Below, piece after piece: positions 11,701 through 25,300 of a DNA stretch of 64,000 bases (its first letter is position 1; each line of letters begins with the position of its first letter). Source of the DNA: Cyanophora paradoxa (Eukaryota; Glaucocystophyceae; Cyanophorales; Cyanophoraceae); assembly GCA_004431415.1 (NCBI GenBank), contig QPMI01000104.1, positions 186,001 through 250,000 on the forward strand. The letters run 5' to 3'. The notes under the pieces were generated by a model that had not been told where the DNA came from, searched no databases, and saw only the letters and a program-made list of their open reading frames with translations. The translations under genes and the position numbers were made by a program.

Positions 11701-14700
11701 TGCTTTGCTCAGCGAACGGCCCGCCGTCGAAGCCGCCGGTGCCGACGAAGGACGACTTCGTGATCTCGACGGAGAAGATCTCCCCGCGGCCCTTCACCCT
11801 CACGATCGGGCTCATCCCCCCCGCCGTCCTCGGCGTCCAGGCCGGCAGCGCCGAGGAGTCGTCCCTCATCTGCTCCCTCTGGCAGAACATGGCGATCACG
11901 CCGGGCTCAACCCCCAAGTGGCTGGTCCGCGATATACACCGAATAATTATAAAGCCTGCAAATGAATATTAGATTCCGCGTCCGGCTTTTATTTGTCTCA
12001 ATTAACACGCGATTTCACAGCAAGTCACAGGGTCTGCCTCAACGTATTCCATGCTCAGCAAGGGCCTTCGCCCAGTTCAAGTGCGCCCACATAATAATGA
12101 ATTCGCTTTTCGAGCTCTTATTATTAATATCTGAACAATATTTCAGATGACGACCGACGCTGACGGGATCAAGCTGGTGGCGCCGCGCGTCATGAAGTTC
12201 GCCACTCGATGCGAAAACAAGTTCGGGAAGAGCGAGAGCGACGAAATCGAGTACACGTTCCTCGGTAAGCGCCGTGCCCTTTGATAAGATCACATGAATA
12301 TCTGTACATGTGTATTTGTGAAATTGACGGCGACTGCCTGCCACTCAGACATCAACCCGCCGGCCGTGCCGAATTCGATCACTGTCATCGAGGCGCGGAT
12401 CCGCACCGCGACCATCTCCTTCAAGCCCTGGGGGCGGCAGATCGCTTTCTGCGAGGGCAAAGTCAACGGCAAGGTCGTCTTCACGGTCGACAAGACGAAG
12501 CTCAAGCTCGTCACCGCGCCCTCGACGTACGGCGCAGTGACTGTCGTCGCAACGGATCTGACCCCCGGCACCTCAACCAAGATCATGTGCGTGGATGTGT
12601 GTTCTGATATCAGAAGAACTCTTTTTAATATATTCTCGATCGTTCGGTCCTTTTCAGGATTTCCTGCACGAACGAGAACGGCCAAACTGGCCCCGAGGGC
12701 ACTAGAATGAGGAAGGTCGACGCTGGAACGGTTCCGGAGGAGTTCCCTTTCATGACCCAGAGTGCGGCAAAATCCAGCGATATCGGTTTCGTTATACGCC
12801 TTCAGAGGTCTCATTATTTTCGTGTTTCGCGCAGAGGCCGACGTCATGAAGGCACCGACAGGGCTCACGCTCGACAACGCGCAGGTCCGGATCCGTTGAT
12901 TGGCATTTTTCTAAACAGAAAAGACAATGCTTTTGAAAAATGCCCCTTTACATGTATATACGCGTGGACACGGATTATAATAAGCTGAACGACGTCGACC
13001 TGCGCAGGCCCAGTACGTGGGCATCTCCTTCGCCCTGCCCGACGGCGGCAGCTGGACGTCTGATACCGGCAAGGCCGTCTCCGTCCCCTGTGCGTCTTTA
13101 CGTTCTGTATCGCTATTAACTTCATGCGCTCACTGAGTCAATGCGCTTCTATCTGATCGCAATCGCCTTCGCCTTCGCTGCTGCGCAGACAAGACCTGTG
13201 TCATTACGGCCAAGTCCGCCACGGACGCGTCGCCCCGGCCCGCCGGGTCGCTCGAAATTCCGGCGGGGTCCGCGATCGGCACCAAATTCCCCCTCCTCAC
13301 CCTCGTCTCCCAGTACGAGGTGCGAGCCTGAAAGCGATGCAGCGCTTCGAATATTGGTTCACAAATGCGATTAATTCCGCTTTTCGACGCCGCCAGCTCA
13401 AGCCCAACACGGACTACACGCTGGAGGTGTTCTGCAAGAGCGACGAGGGCGACGGACCGAAGGCTACTCTCGCCGTCAAGACGCTCGACTCGAGTGCGTC
13501 CGAATCTCTAACGTTCACATGATTACTGTTTCCCGCGGCGGATTTACGAGAGATCGGCAGAGGTTCTTCTGAACACCGCGAACCCGCTCCTGCAGAACCT
13601 CAAGCAGAGTGCCGACGGCACGCTGGTTTCCTCGACCCCGGTCTCGTCCGGGCCTGTGTGCACTCCCACCCGGTGCGCCCGATGTCTCGTAGATACGTTT
13701 TTAATTTGGTTCCATCGCTGATCAGCGATATCGATGGAACCAGGGCGGAGCCTTACAAGTGCGTCGGCGGGGCAACGGTGGAGACCTACGAAGTCAGCAG
13801 TGCGTACTTTTTGATCATGAAGCACTGATCAAATCGAACTCCTCCTTGATCCCGTCTCCGACACTTGATATCGTGCTCGCTCGCTCGCTCACACACGTCA
13901 CGCACGCAGTGCCTTTCACGATCGTACCGGAGACCACGCGCCACCTGCACGCGCGCGCCCTGCTCCAGCCTAAGAGGAAGGGCTGCGGGACAAAGAAGTA
14001 CCCGTGCCCGTCGAACGCGGGCAAAGCGAAGAAGAAGAAGCAGCTGTCCGTCGCCGAGATGCGGGCCGCGGATGCGGACTGGGACATGATGTCGAACCTG
14101 GGCCCGGACCTCTCGCCCAGTGACAGGCGCGCGCTGCTCGAGGTCGTGGACGAGGACAGGCGCTCGCGCAGGCTGCTGCAGACCCCTGGCGGCTGGTCCT
14201 GCCGGATCGTCCCGGACTCACGGTGCTGATTTATTATTATAAATTCCGATCTGAATACATTGACGCTCACGTTCGCAATATCAATCGCAGGCCGGGTGTC
14301 GAGGGCAACTTTATTCAGCATTGCCTGTTCAAGTGCGTTGAAATTTCGCAACACTTGGATTCGAAAGGCATGCCGACTGTCGCTGACCGCTTCGATCGAT
14401 ATCAGCAACACCGATGGAAGTGTCGCTGAGGAAACTGAGTACATTTTTGCGGAGGGCAACCGTAAAGTGGTGCGTAGACGTCGAAACAGATATAGTATGC
14501 CCTCGCTATCGTCATCGAACTGGCTATAGATCAGCATGCATATGCATACGGCTGCTCCGAACCGCTGCGCATGCTCTAGTGCTTATTGTGCACTACCGAT
14601 CCCATGTTAACCCTTCGAATGCACTGACATGTGCATGCCCGAATGCGCAGAATGCGGACGGATCATCCACCGTCAGTGCGTCGAAGTCTATCCGGCCAAT

Positions 14701-17365
14701 TGCAAAGTTTATAAATACTTGTTCTTGCCAATGCTGATTCGTTGTTCGCGCCCTCTCCGAATGCAGAGATGCCGAAGGTTTGAACTGCATCTTAAATTTC
14801 ATTCGCAATGGCAATACTTCATCGCCTGATCATGACTCTATTTTCCTGGTCGGCGCAGTCGATGCCTGAGGTCGAGGCTGTGATCAAGGGCGTCGGCGGT
14901 CGCCGCTCGCTCCACGGGCGCGTCCTGCTTCAGACGACCGCCGGCGGCGGCCTGTTCCCCGCTGTGCGTTGCAAATCATGCGTATATATACGTACGCGTC
15001 AGTTGTTGGTGATTGCTAATCGTGACGTATTTCCAAATCTGCAGGGGCAAAACCTTGGGCTTGCGCAATCCAGCGACGCCAGCGGAGAAGAGATGCTCCT
15101 CGGAAACGTGCGTATACTCAACCAAGATCCAGAAAATCTCTATTTAAATGGCCGTGGCTAAAGCGCAATATTTCATCGGCCAGGCGGTTTCGTTCCCCAA
15201 GCCGCCGGCGAACCTCGGAGAGCCCTCGATCGTGCAGCTGGTTCGGACCACGTACCGCTCCATCTCTCTGGAGATCACTCTTTCAAGTGCGCATGTGCTT
15301 TGCATCTCCGTCTCTGTATTTCATGTCTCTGAATCCACGGCGAACAACAGAGAACGATGCGCTGGACACTGTGACTCTGAAGGACTTGCCGATCGGCAAG
15401 GTGCGGCCCCAATAATAATTGAAGCGAGTTTGACGCCGTTCGTGCGCATGCTGTCTGATGCTTTAATTTGCCTCGGAACGCAGTGCTCGCTGCTCATGCG
15501 GGCTGCGGCGGACGAGGCGGGGACCGAGAAGGAAGGTGCGGAGTTCATTATATAGTATTATTCACGATCACGTGCCTCAACGTACTTTTGCAGCGGCGTT
15601 CATGGCGCAGCCGGAGTCTAAGAAGGCGCCCTACGTGCTGACCGCTGACCGCCTCCAGTCGGACACGGAGTACATTTTCTACGCGGTCTGCGAGAACAAG
15701 TACGACGCCAGTAACAGAAGCGCCGCCTTCTCCGCTCGCACCAAGGGTACTCCCTCTGTTTCTAACATTTCTATCCACGTTTCAATCTTTAAATTCGCCT
15801 TCGGCGTGCGTGGCCGTGCTTCGGCGAGCTTATGATCAATTGTTGCGCAGCGGTCGCGGCGGCCCCCGACCTCGACGGCATCGCCAGCAGCAACGAGGAC
15901 GGCACCTTCCGCGCGACCCGCCCGCTGGCGCGCCTGCTGCCCAGGTCCAAGGGCCGCCCGGCCTCCCCGGTCAAGGTGACCATCAACGGCACCTTCGCAT
16001 CGCTGCCGACGGTTCGCGAGCCGCGCGCCGCGAGCGCTTTCGAATTCTGAACGGTTATGTACTGCGGACAGGTCCTGGTTGGCCGGTTCAACGCGAACGG
16101 CACGTCGACGGACGGCTCCGCGGGCGTGCCCCTCGCCGCCTCCGTCTTCCCGGTCCCTGACGCCTCCGACGAGACGAACCCGATCGTCGGCACCTCGCTC
16201 ACCTTCGGTGCCTATTCGTTTATATATTATTTGATGTTAAGAGGACATCTTAATTAACGACGCGGCGCCAGAAATTCCCGCGACGCCGCCTGGCGTCTCG
16301 TCCGCGGGCGGGCGCAGGCTCCTCGCGCTTGAGACCGGCACGTCGTACGGCATCAAGATCGCCGCGGGCGACGACGTCATCGTGATCTCGGACGTGCGTT
16401 CCGATTTCGCGTGACCCTGCCAGGCTGCCTAATTATATATATATGAGCCGCGTCCTGAGCCGAGGCGCCGCGCGCGCGCTGCGCGCAGGCGGTGCAATGG
16501 GACGCGTCGGCCTCGATCAACACGACCGAGCTGGGCGTCGTCTGCACGTTCAACGCGACGGCGTCCGGCGTTGCCGTGCGCACGTGCGCGCGCGCCTCCA
16601 ACGCGTCCGTCGTCACCGTCCCCTCCACCGCCGTCGCGGGCCGCCTGTCCCTCCTCCTGTCGGGCACGTTCTCGGCCGCCCCGTCCAAGGTGAGCCGCTA
16701 GCGCTGCCCGTCCAAGATGAGTGTCGACGTCGACGTCGACGCCAGCTTTGGATTCTTCATCATTATATATATAACACGCTCGCGCGCGCCGCAGATCTGG
16801 CTCGGGCGCTTCGACGCCGAGGGCAACGTCATCTGCGCCGTCGAAGCGAGCGACATCGCCCTCGAGGCCTCCGGCGTCCGCTTCTGTGCGCGCGCGGCTT
16901 CCGTTTTGTAAATTCAGCCTCTGACTGCGTCGGCCCGCAGCGACAACGAACGCGGTCCCGACGACGGCGTGCTCCCGCCGCGCGGCGGCGCGCAGCCTGC
17001 TGCTCGCCCCCGACACGACGTACGACCTGCTCGCGCTCCAGGACGACGGCGAGCGCACCATCGTCAAGAACGTGCGCGCGCTGATTATATAGGGGCTCGA
17101 ATATCTAGATCTGCGCCGCCAGAATTCATTCTTAAGCGTCCCACGCATGTCGTTCGAGCATTTCGATATCGATATCAGTCTTCTGACGCGCGATTGTGGG
17201 CGTGCGCAGTTCATCACTTGGAACAAGAAGGCGTTCAACGCCCCGCCGGCGGCCCTGTGGGCCAGCTCGGCCAGCGGGGGCGCCTCCGCCAGCGCCTGGT
17301 CGCTCCTCATTGCCGCAGCTGTCGCCGCGGCGCCGGCAGTTTTCCGCGGCCGCACCCTGCTTTAA
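5775..17365 (+). CDS. Secreted/GPI-anchored surface protein with LamG-like and fibronectin-III-like domains
   Basis: About 35 short exons encode a large extracellular protein, roughly 1,500 residues. Exon 1 (5775-5928) begins MRLEHRAGRV and carries a hydrophobic signal segment (LALAPALLVILVSCAAVAVV). Exons between 5988 and about 7300 form a concanavalin A/LamG-like domain: HIVIAYGPP, VTVWVNGV, LYKAELTETEV and YYKFNEGS...VAIDHSGRGLNGTV. A Ser/Pro/Thr-rich linker (about 7690-7800) follows, then several FN3-like units, each ending in patterns such as STTYE-FYVACSNSAGKG, NTDYTLEVFCKSDEG and DTEYIFYAVCENKYD. Many NxS/T sites suggest glycosylation. The last exon ends in a small-residue stretch and a hydrophobic tail (AWSLLIAAAVAAAPAVF), typical of a GPI-attachment signal. 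The intron 8151-11717 carries an LTR element. Exons between 14220 and 14870 are uncertain. A role in adhesion or scale/wall attachment is inferred. Confidence 0.75.
8205..8581 (+). repeat. Left LTR
   Basis: 377 bp, TGTGCC...GCGCA, repeated at 11183-11559 (offset 2,978). A frame starting at 8263 is open through the repeat but occurs in both copies and has no known domain. Confidence 0.88.
9304..9556 (+). repeat. Two diverged tandem units inside the LTR element
   Basis: Segments of about 110 bp starting near 9304 and 9447 share long blocks, including CTGGGATAACA and CGAGGTCTCACCTACGACGG, with a period of about 143 bp. No coding potential is evident. Confidence 0.65.
10074..10270 (+). repeat. 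Array of spaced GGGTGATKCC motifs inside the LTR element
   Basis: The 10-mer GGGTGATGCC or GGGTGATTCC occurs five times, near 10077, 10132, 10167, 10213 and 10260, at 35-55 base spacing. The sequence between copies differs, so this is not a simple tandem repeat. It may be a protein or RNA binding array needed by the non-coding element. Confidence 0.6.
11183..11559 (+). repeat. Right LTR
   Basis: Copy of 8205-8581, preceded by a short purine tract and followed by the CTAT target duplicate. After it the host intron resumes, and the next exon of the surface-protein gene starts near 11718. Confidence 0.88.
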
Positions 17366-19348
17366 ATAAATAGAAACAGATCATAAATAAATTCAAGCAG
17401 CTTAACATTTCCGCATTTTTGTTTTGTTTCTTTGGATGCTAGCTTCTTTGAAATTCGCGCAGTTAGTGATTAGCCTAGTATGCTGTCCACAAGACTGCGG
17501 GCAATAGCTAGCTATATATAGAGCCTCGCCGAGGCATGCACGTGCAGCTTTGATATGTATGCACCCAGTTGTGGACTCGCCGAGTCGCAGGCGTGCAGCA
17601 TGCCATGATGCGCAGTGCATGCGTATGCGCATGCGCAGCCTTTTCGCTTCAATTTCGTTTTTTTCGTTTAGAAGTGCTAGGCGCTCTTGTGCAATTGAAC
17701 GCAGTTACCTTAAAAAATACAATTTGCAAAGCCGATCGCATCGATATTGCACCGTACGCGTGGCATGCCCCGGGTTCGGGGGGATCAGCTATATACAAGA
17801 TGCTGATCATGAGCGTATATACGTAATTCGAATTCCCCCTTCTCCCACCCCCTTTCCCCCTTAACCCGGCCCTTTTCACCACCCCCGTCACCCTTCGAAT
17901 TCCGGCCACCCCGCGACCCCTCCCCCTTCGAGAGCTCAAGCATAGACTTTCTAACCCCCCCCCCTCCCCCCCCCACCACCCACGTGCACACCCCCAGCCC
18001 TTCAGAATTCAGCTTCGAGTTCCCGACGCGGGCACCAATCATTTACAAGTGCAGGTATCGATTGGTAAGGCTTCGTTCCGATTGCGAGTAACCCGACTCG
18101 GCTGGGCGCCGGCGACGCCGCGACGGTCACCGCAGCTCCGAATCGAATCGACGCGCCGCGCGGGCGGCCCACGTGCACATCCCCGGCCCTTCAGAATTCA
18201 GCTTCGAGTTCCCGACGCGGGCACCAATCATTTACAAGTGCAGGTATCGATTGGTAAGGCTTCGTTCCGATTGCGAGTAACCCGACTCGGCTGGGCGCCG
18301 GCGACGCCGCGACGGTCACCGCAGCTCCGAATCGAATCGACGCGCCGCGCGGGCGGCCGCGGGTGGCCTCGAGCTCGCGATCGCGCGACGAATCGGTACG
18401 CCGCCTCTCGCTTCCTCCTTCTCTTCCGCGTGCGCTATCCGTCTGGCCATGAATGTGGCCGTGAGGTGGCCCCCCCCCCCCCCCCCCCCCTCCCCCCCCC
18501 AGCCCCTCCGACTCCTCCTCGCGATCGCGCGCTTCACGCGGCGGCGACCTCGTCGAAGCCCGACTCGAGCCTCCGCCTCCGCCGCCGTCTCCGCCGCCGC
18601 CAGCGCCTCCGCCTCGCCCGCGGGGCGGACGGCGTAGTCGGCGCCGGCGCCGACGGCCGCGCGCGGCGCACAGCGGATGCCCAAGAAGATCTAGAAGCCA
18701 TGCCTGTGACGCGCGCGCTCGCGATCGAGGGGAATGGGGCGGGACCGGCCTGGGCTCGGGCTTTCACGCACGTGCACGGCCGTTCCGTCACTGGGATGAA
18801 GAAGACCCGATCCGATCTCACGGCTGATCATCACGGCGCGCGCGCGCGCTGATCATCGGATCATCGAATCATCACGGCGACGGGCGATTCTCAGAGTCTA
18901 GCTGCATGCGCGCGCGCGCAGCTGCCGCGGCCATGATGCTCCCCCAGCTGCCGCGGCCGATCCCGGATCGTAGCTAGGCTGCATGGCCCAGCTGCATGGC
19001 CGGGCCGCCGCCGCCCGCCGGCAGATCGACGTCGACGCGACGCAGCTCCCGTGAGTCAGACTGGGTACGGGATTGATGGCGCAATCCTCCCCCCCTCTGC
19101 GCCATTGACCCTGATAGCGTGCTCCTCCCGGTCGCGAATGCATAACGTCGCGGTTATCGCCGGCATGCGTACGAATCCAGCCGCGACGACATTCTCGTGC
19201 GCTCTATCACGCACACTGTGCGGCACACACACGCGCGCAGCTCACATCGGTATCAGCGCTCCGCGCCAACAAGCAAACCAGCGGCTCGGCGCTAGCAGGC
19301 CAGCGATACTCAGGACAGGACAGCACAGCGACCTGTGCGGTCATAGCG
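17366..19348. other. Intergenic region between the surface-protein and ABCG genes
   Basis: It contains an AATAAA-type sequence overlapping the stop of the upstream gene, C-rich tracts (17835-17980, 18470-18500), a 189-bp tandem duplication and palindromic GATC/CGCG-rich sequence (18820-18970). The open frame 18049-18852 runs through the duplication and a poly-C tract and shows no domain, so it is not called. No promoter element can be assigned with confidence. Confidence 0.55.
17981..18358 (+). repeat. 189-bp tandem duplication
   Basis: Units 17981-18169 and 18170-18358 are nearly identical; CACGTGCACACCCCCAGCCC versus CACGTGCACATCCCCGGCCC is the only difference noted. The unit holds a CAG/GTATCG pair that resembles splice sites, but no flanking exons support a gene here. 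Confidence 0.9.
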
Positions 19349-22300
19349 ATGCAGAGCGCGGGCGGAGAGCTCGAGGGCGCCCACGCGCACGAGCCAGACG
19401 GCCCTGCGCACGTTCGGCTGCGAGGGCCCATCCTGGATGACGACGTCAAGGTCCACGTTGTAGATCTGAAAGGTGCGCATGCATGCGCCACGCGAACGCG
19501 GACCTCGCCCCTTCTTTCACGCTGACGGGGGGCGCCTGCGCAGGCTCGGGCAGCGAAAGCCCAAGCGGCTCGAGTGGGGAAAGCTCGCCGCGCGCCAGCG
19601 GCGCGTCCGCGCCCTTTGCGGACGCGAAGCTCTTCCACGCTGTCTCCCTCGACCACGCGGGCTCCCTCCCCCCCAAGTACGACCCGCGGCGGTTCTCCCT
19701 CGTGGCAGAGGCCGCGCGCCGCCTGAGGAGCGCGGGATTCGACCACGGGAGGAGCTACCTCACTTTTCGGAACGTCTCCTTCAGCATCAAGGCCTCGAAG
19801 GCCTCCCGCGAGACGCGCACACTCGCCAGCGCGGTGCGCGCGCGCGCGCGCGCGCGCCCAGCGCCCCCGGCGCGCCGATGGCCAGGATCTGATCTGACAC
19901 GCGCGTCCCCACCAGTTCGGAAACCCGTTTCGGAGGGCCGAGAAGCGCACGGTCGACGTGCTCAAGAACGTGACGGGATGCGTGGTCCCGGGCTCGGCCA
20001 CGCTGCTCCTCGGCGGGCCGCGCTCTGGAAAGGCAGGCGCCGCCCGCCCACGCCTCGGCCTCCTCCGCTCTTACGCCGCGCCGCGACCGCTCGCAGACAA
20101 CGCTGCTCAAGATCCTGGCGCGGCAGACGGCCGATCTGAGCGAGGGCACGATCTCGGGCGAGGCGAGCGCGCGTACCCCGGGCGGGCGCCCGTCCTGTAC
20201 CCCCGCCTTCTCCTGACGAATCCGGACCCTGCAGATCCTTTTGAACGGGGAGAAGCCGGACCGCGCCTACCAGCGCCGCGTCGCGCTGGTTGAGCAGTCG
20301 GACGAGCACTACCGTGCGCGTACCCCCCCTCCGAACCGTACCCGCCCGCCCGCGTTGGACCCACGTACACCCCGCGCAGCGCTCCTGACGGTGCGGGAGG
20401 CGATGGAGTTCTCCGCGCGGCTGCGGGCGCCCCGCGAGATGAGTCACGAGCAGGTCTCCGACAAGGTGCGGTACCCCCCTCCCTCCTCCTCTCCAAGCTA
20501 TCTTTGGCGCCGAAGCGAGCGGGCCCGCAGGTTACGACGGTCCTGAAGAGCCTCAACCTCTCCCACGTTGCGGACACGATCGTGCGCGCCTGTACCCCAT
20601 CCCACCTCCCTTCTTCTTCTCGCTGTTTCTGACCCGGTACCCCCTTCTCCTTTCAGGTGGGCAACCAGGCCGTCCGCGGCATCTCGGGCGGCGAGCGGCG
20701 GCGCCTCACCGTCGGCCTCGAGGGCGTCGCGAGCGGCAAGAGCGCCGTCCTCATGGACCAGGCCTCGGACGGTGCCGTACCGTACCCCCCCGCCGCTTCC
20801 CCCCCCTCGTCACGCTCTCCCCTTCAGGCCTGGACGCGACAGCGACGCTGGACCTCTGCCGCGCGCTGCGGACGCTCGCGGACGAGGGCGTCGCCGTCCT
20901 CGCGTGCCTCCTCCAGCCCTCCTGGGAGGCCTTCTGCTGCTTCGGTCCGATCCCATCCGATCGATCCATCCGATCTAAAGTTCCGATCTGATCTGATCCG
21001 ATATGAGCGCAGACCAGCTGATGATGCTGGCGGGCGGGCGCGTCGTCTACCAGGGCCCGGCGCAGGAGGCCGTTCGGTACTTCTGCCACATGGGCTACCG
21101 CCGCCCGCACGGCATGCCCCCCCAGGTAAACTGGAAGGAAACCGAAGATCAGATCAGAGCAGATCTGATCCGACTGTTCACGCAGGACTTCCTGCAGTGG
21201 GTCACGGAGAAGCCGGGGGAGGAGTTCTGGCACGGCAAGGGCCCCGCGCCGACCCCCGCCCAGCTCGCCGACGCGTGCGTCCCTTAGAAGCTTAGAAGCT
21301 TAGAAGCTTAGCGCCCAGCTAAGAAGAAGCTTAGAAGGCCTTAGAAGAGAAGAAGAAGCTTCATCTAAGACGGCGCCGCCTTATCTGAAGGCGGCCTCAG
21401 CTTCGCGGCGTCGGAGGAGGCGCGGCGGGTGGAGGCGGCCGTGGGCGAGGCGCTCGCCGAGGGACGCGCGCTGGCGGAGCCGCCGGCGCCGCTGCGGGGC
21501 GAGTACGCGCAGCCGTTCTGGTTCCAGTTCTGGATGAACTACGTCCGCTTCTCCAAGCTGCTGGTGAGGGACAAGGCGCCCAACATCGGCCGCTTCGTCA
21601 TGCAGATGGCGCGTACCCCCTCCTTCTCCCCCCCTTCTTTCTCGCTCTGATTTCAGCTATTAGGTTTTTATGGCGTTCATCACGGGTACGCTGTACGTCT
21701 CCTCGTCGGACACGTACCGGGGGGCCATGAACCGCGTCGCCTTCCTCCAGGTACCCCCCCCCCTCCCCCCGCCCGCCCCCGCAGCCCCACACGTACCCCC
21801 GATCGATCCCGAACCCCCCCCTCCTCTCAGGCGGCGGCGCTGGGCTTTGGCTTCGCCGCCCTCTCAAAGATCGAGCGCTTCTTCAACGACCGGGCCATGC
21901 TCTACAAGGTCCCACATTCCTTCTTATTTATCTCATCAAGATGACAACATAGAAACATAAACATAGGTCCCACATTCCTTCTTTCCTCATTATTTCCAAC
22001 ATTCCTTCTTATCTCATCAATAATAACATAAGAACGTACTAACCCTTCTTCTTCCTTAGGAGGACGCGGACCGCTACTACCGCCCGGCCGCGTGGTTCCT
22101 CGCCATCGTCCTCGCCGACGTGCCCCGCCTCTTCCTCGAGGTCCTCGTCTAGTGCGCTCAGATCTGATCTGATCGGATCGGATCATGTCAGATTTGATCT
22201 GACCTTCCGTCCTCTCCGCGCAGCGCGTTCATAACGTACTGGACGGTCGGACTGCAGAGCGTCTCCAGCAGCGTCCGATTCGGGAAGTACATTCTCGGTG

Positions 22301-25300
22301 CGCGTACCCCCCACCTCGTCATCCCCCTCCTGCTTACCTTCCGCGCGTACTCTGACGTTGACGCGTCGCAGCTCTCTTCTCGATGACGATGACGGCGGAC
22401 GCCACGGTCCTGTGCGGCCCCTTTGCATTTCTGTTCACATGCATATGGAGCTTTCCTTATCGTTTGCTTACTTTTTGCGAACGAAGGGCCATATCGGCGT
22501 GGAACCCGACCCTTACCATCGGCGCCATCTTCGGTGCGGTAGCCCCCCCCCCCTTGACCCGCGAGAGATTCTCCGCGTACCCCTCGGCGCCTAACCCCCC
22601 GCACCTGCAGCGTCCATCGTACCCGCCATTCTCCTGCTCTTCAACGGATTCCTCGTACCCCGCGAGAAGATCCCCAAGCGTGCGCAACCCCTCCCCCTTT
22701 CTACCCCCCGCCCTCTTCCCTCTCTGATCTGCTATACCCAACTCAGCGTGGATTTGGGTGCACTACCTGACCTTCTACCGGTACCCCCACGAGGCCCTCT
22801 GCATCAACGAGCTCCACGACCTGAAGCTTAGAGATACCCCCGAGGGTGGCGCCGCCGTCCTGAACATGGTGCGCCCGTACCCCCGGGACCTGCTCCCCCG
22901 CCCCCCTCCGACGTCCCGGGGGGTACGCAGTTTGACATGCACACGGACCCCGACTGGTACTGGTACTGCGAGCTGGTACGCCACCCACTAGCCGAGCTCC
23001 GCTGCAGGCTTAAGCGCACCGCTGAGCCCGCCCTCGTCGCAGATCATGCTGGGCCAGTGGGTCGCGTACGCCTCGCTGGCGGCCCTGGGGTACGGCTTCA
23101 AGCGCTGGCGCAAGCAGTACGTGACCCCCGAGGACGCCGGCTCCGCGGGCGGCGCCGCCACCGTCGACGTCGTCGGCGGAGTCGACGACGGGTCCGCCGA
23201 GGGCGGCGCCGGTGCGGGGCTCGACCTCCCTGCCTGCCTCCCCGCCTTTCCGCCTTCTCTTTCGTTCTCTGAAGGGCCGCAGCAGACAACAACGACAACG
23301 GCAGCGGCAGCAAGGGCCACTTCTCGCCGCCTCGGGCCCTTCTCACCTTCAAGAACCTGTCCTACAGGTGCCGCCCCCTCCATCGATCGCCTCGCGCCGT
23401 ACCCCTCCTGATCGCGAGCCCCACCCCGCGCAGCGTGCCGGACCCGAACGACAAGAAGCAGACGAAGACGCTCCTGAACGGCGTGACGGGGTACTGCCGC
23501 TCCGGGGACCTCGTCGCTGTGCGGCCGCACCCCCCCCACCCTTTCCCCCCCCCCCTCCACCCCACTGACAACCCCTCTCCGACGTACAGCTCATGGGGCC
23601 CAGCGGGGGCGGCAAGACGTGCGCCGCCGCGCTCCCCTACCCCTCCCCCCTCCTCCCCCTCCCCCCAACTCGCCTCCAGGACGCTTCTCGACGTGCTGGC
23701 GGACCGGAAGACGGGCGGCTCGGTCGAGGGCGACCTGCTCGTCAACAAGAGGCCCCGGGACCGCACCTTCCTCCGCATGTCCGGCTACGTCGAGCAGGTG
23801 TGCCCGGCCCGCCTTTGCTTTGGCTCTGAGGCGCGCCCGAGTGAGTTCTGATCTACGCACCCGCTTGCCCCCCCAGTTTGACCTGCTCTTCTCGACCATG
23901 GTGCGAAGCATGCTCCTCGTGCTCCTCGCGCCTTCTGAGCCGGCGCTCCCCCTCCCGCCCCTCAGACGATCCGCGAGGCGATCCAGACGTCGGCGACCCT
24001 GCGGCTCGACGAGTCCGTCCCCCACGAGGAGAAGCTCCGGTGCGGCGCAGCCTTCTCCTCCTCGACCCTCTTCTCTTAGCTCCTTCGCTCGCAGCGCCGT
24101 GGAGGCCGCCATTGACGCCCTCCACCTGCGCAAGCACGCCGGCGAGGCGCGCCCTTTCCTCCCTCCACCTCGGAGCCTGTCCTCTCATTTGTCGCAGGTG
24201 ATCGGGACGCTGGCGGCCGGCGGCATCTCGGTGGCGATGCGCAAGCGCGTCTGCATCGCCATGGAGCTCGTGCCCCGCCCCTCCCTCCTCTTCCTCGGTG
24301 CCCTCCCGCCCGCCCCTCCGCTTCTCCTCTACCCCTCTGACGCCGCCTGCGCCATACAGACGAGCCGACGACGGGCCTGGACGCGGCGAGCGCGCTGCAG
24401 ATCGTGACGCTGCTGCGCGAGCTGGCGGGCAAGGGCCAGGCCATCATCTGCACGATCCACCAGGTCCGATCTCGCGCCTCCGCGTGTCCGCGCGCCCGCG
24501 TGTCTGCGCCCGCGCCGCGTCCGACCCTAGGCCTCCGCGCAGCCGTCGGCGGAGATCTTCCGGAAGTTCGACTCGCTGCTGCTCCTCAAGAAGGGCGGCG
24601 AGGTCACCTACTTCGGCAAGGTGCGCCGAATCTCCAAAACAGCTCTAAAGCAGCTCTGATCGCACTGCGTCAGATGGGCGAGGACGCCGACGCCGTCCTC
24701 TCGTACTTCGAGGGCCTCGGCTTCCCCCGCCCCCACTACCGCAACCCGGTGCGTGCGGTGCAGCCGGCCCCGCCTCTCTGCTCCCTTCTTCCTCCTATGT
24801 AGTCATTCCTAACCTCGCTTCCGCCCGCTTCGCCGCCCGCTTCCGGATCCGTCTCTTGTTTCGATGCCGTCCCTCCTAACTCCACTCCGCCCTGCCAGGC
24901 CGACCACGTGCTCGACGTGGTCATGGGCAAGCAGACACCGGCGGGGGCCGCGGCCGCGGCCGCCCCCGGCGCCGAGCCGGCGCCCCTGGACTTTGCCAAG
25001 GCGTGGCGGGAGAGCAAAGAGGCGGCCCAGCGCGCCGCCGAGCTCGACGAGCTCGTCGCCTCCTACGACATCGGTGAGGAGCGAGAGAAGTTTACGAGAT
25101 AAGCTAGCTTAACTTAAGCTTGGGGGGGGGCGGCAGATGAGGCGCCGTTCAAGCACCGCTCGGCGACGGGCCTGGCATTCCAGACGCGCGCCCTCATGCG
25201 CCGCAAGCTGCGCGAGCTCTGGCGCTCGCCCACCTACGTCCTCGCCAAGATCCTCAGGTGACCTCCCCTAGCCTCTACGTTCGCCCCCTCTCTTCCTTCC

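Noticed and set aside
18049-18852. Open frame of 267 codons
   Set aside because: It runs through the 189-bp tandem duplication and a poly-C tract, with translated repeats and polyproline only.
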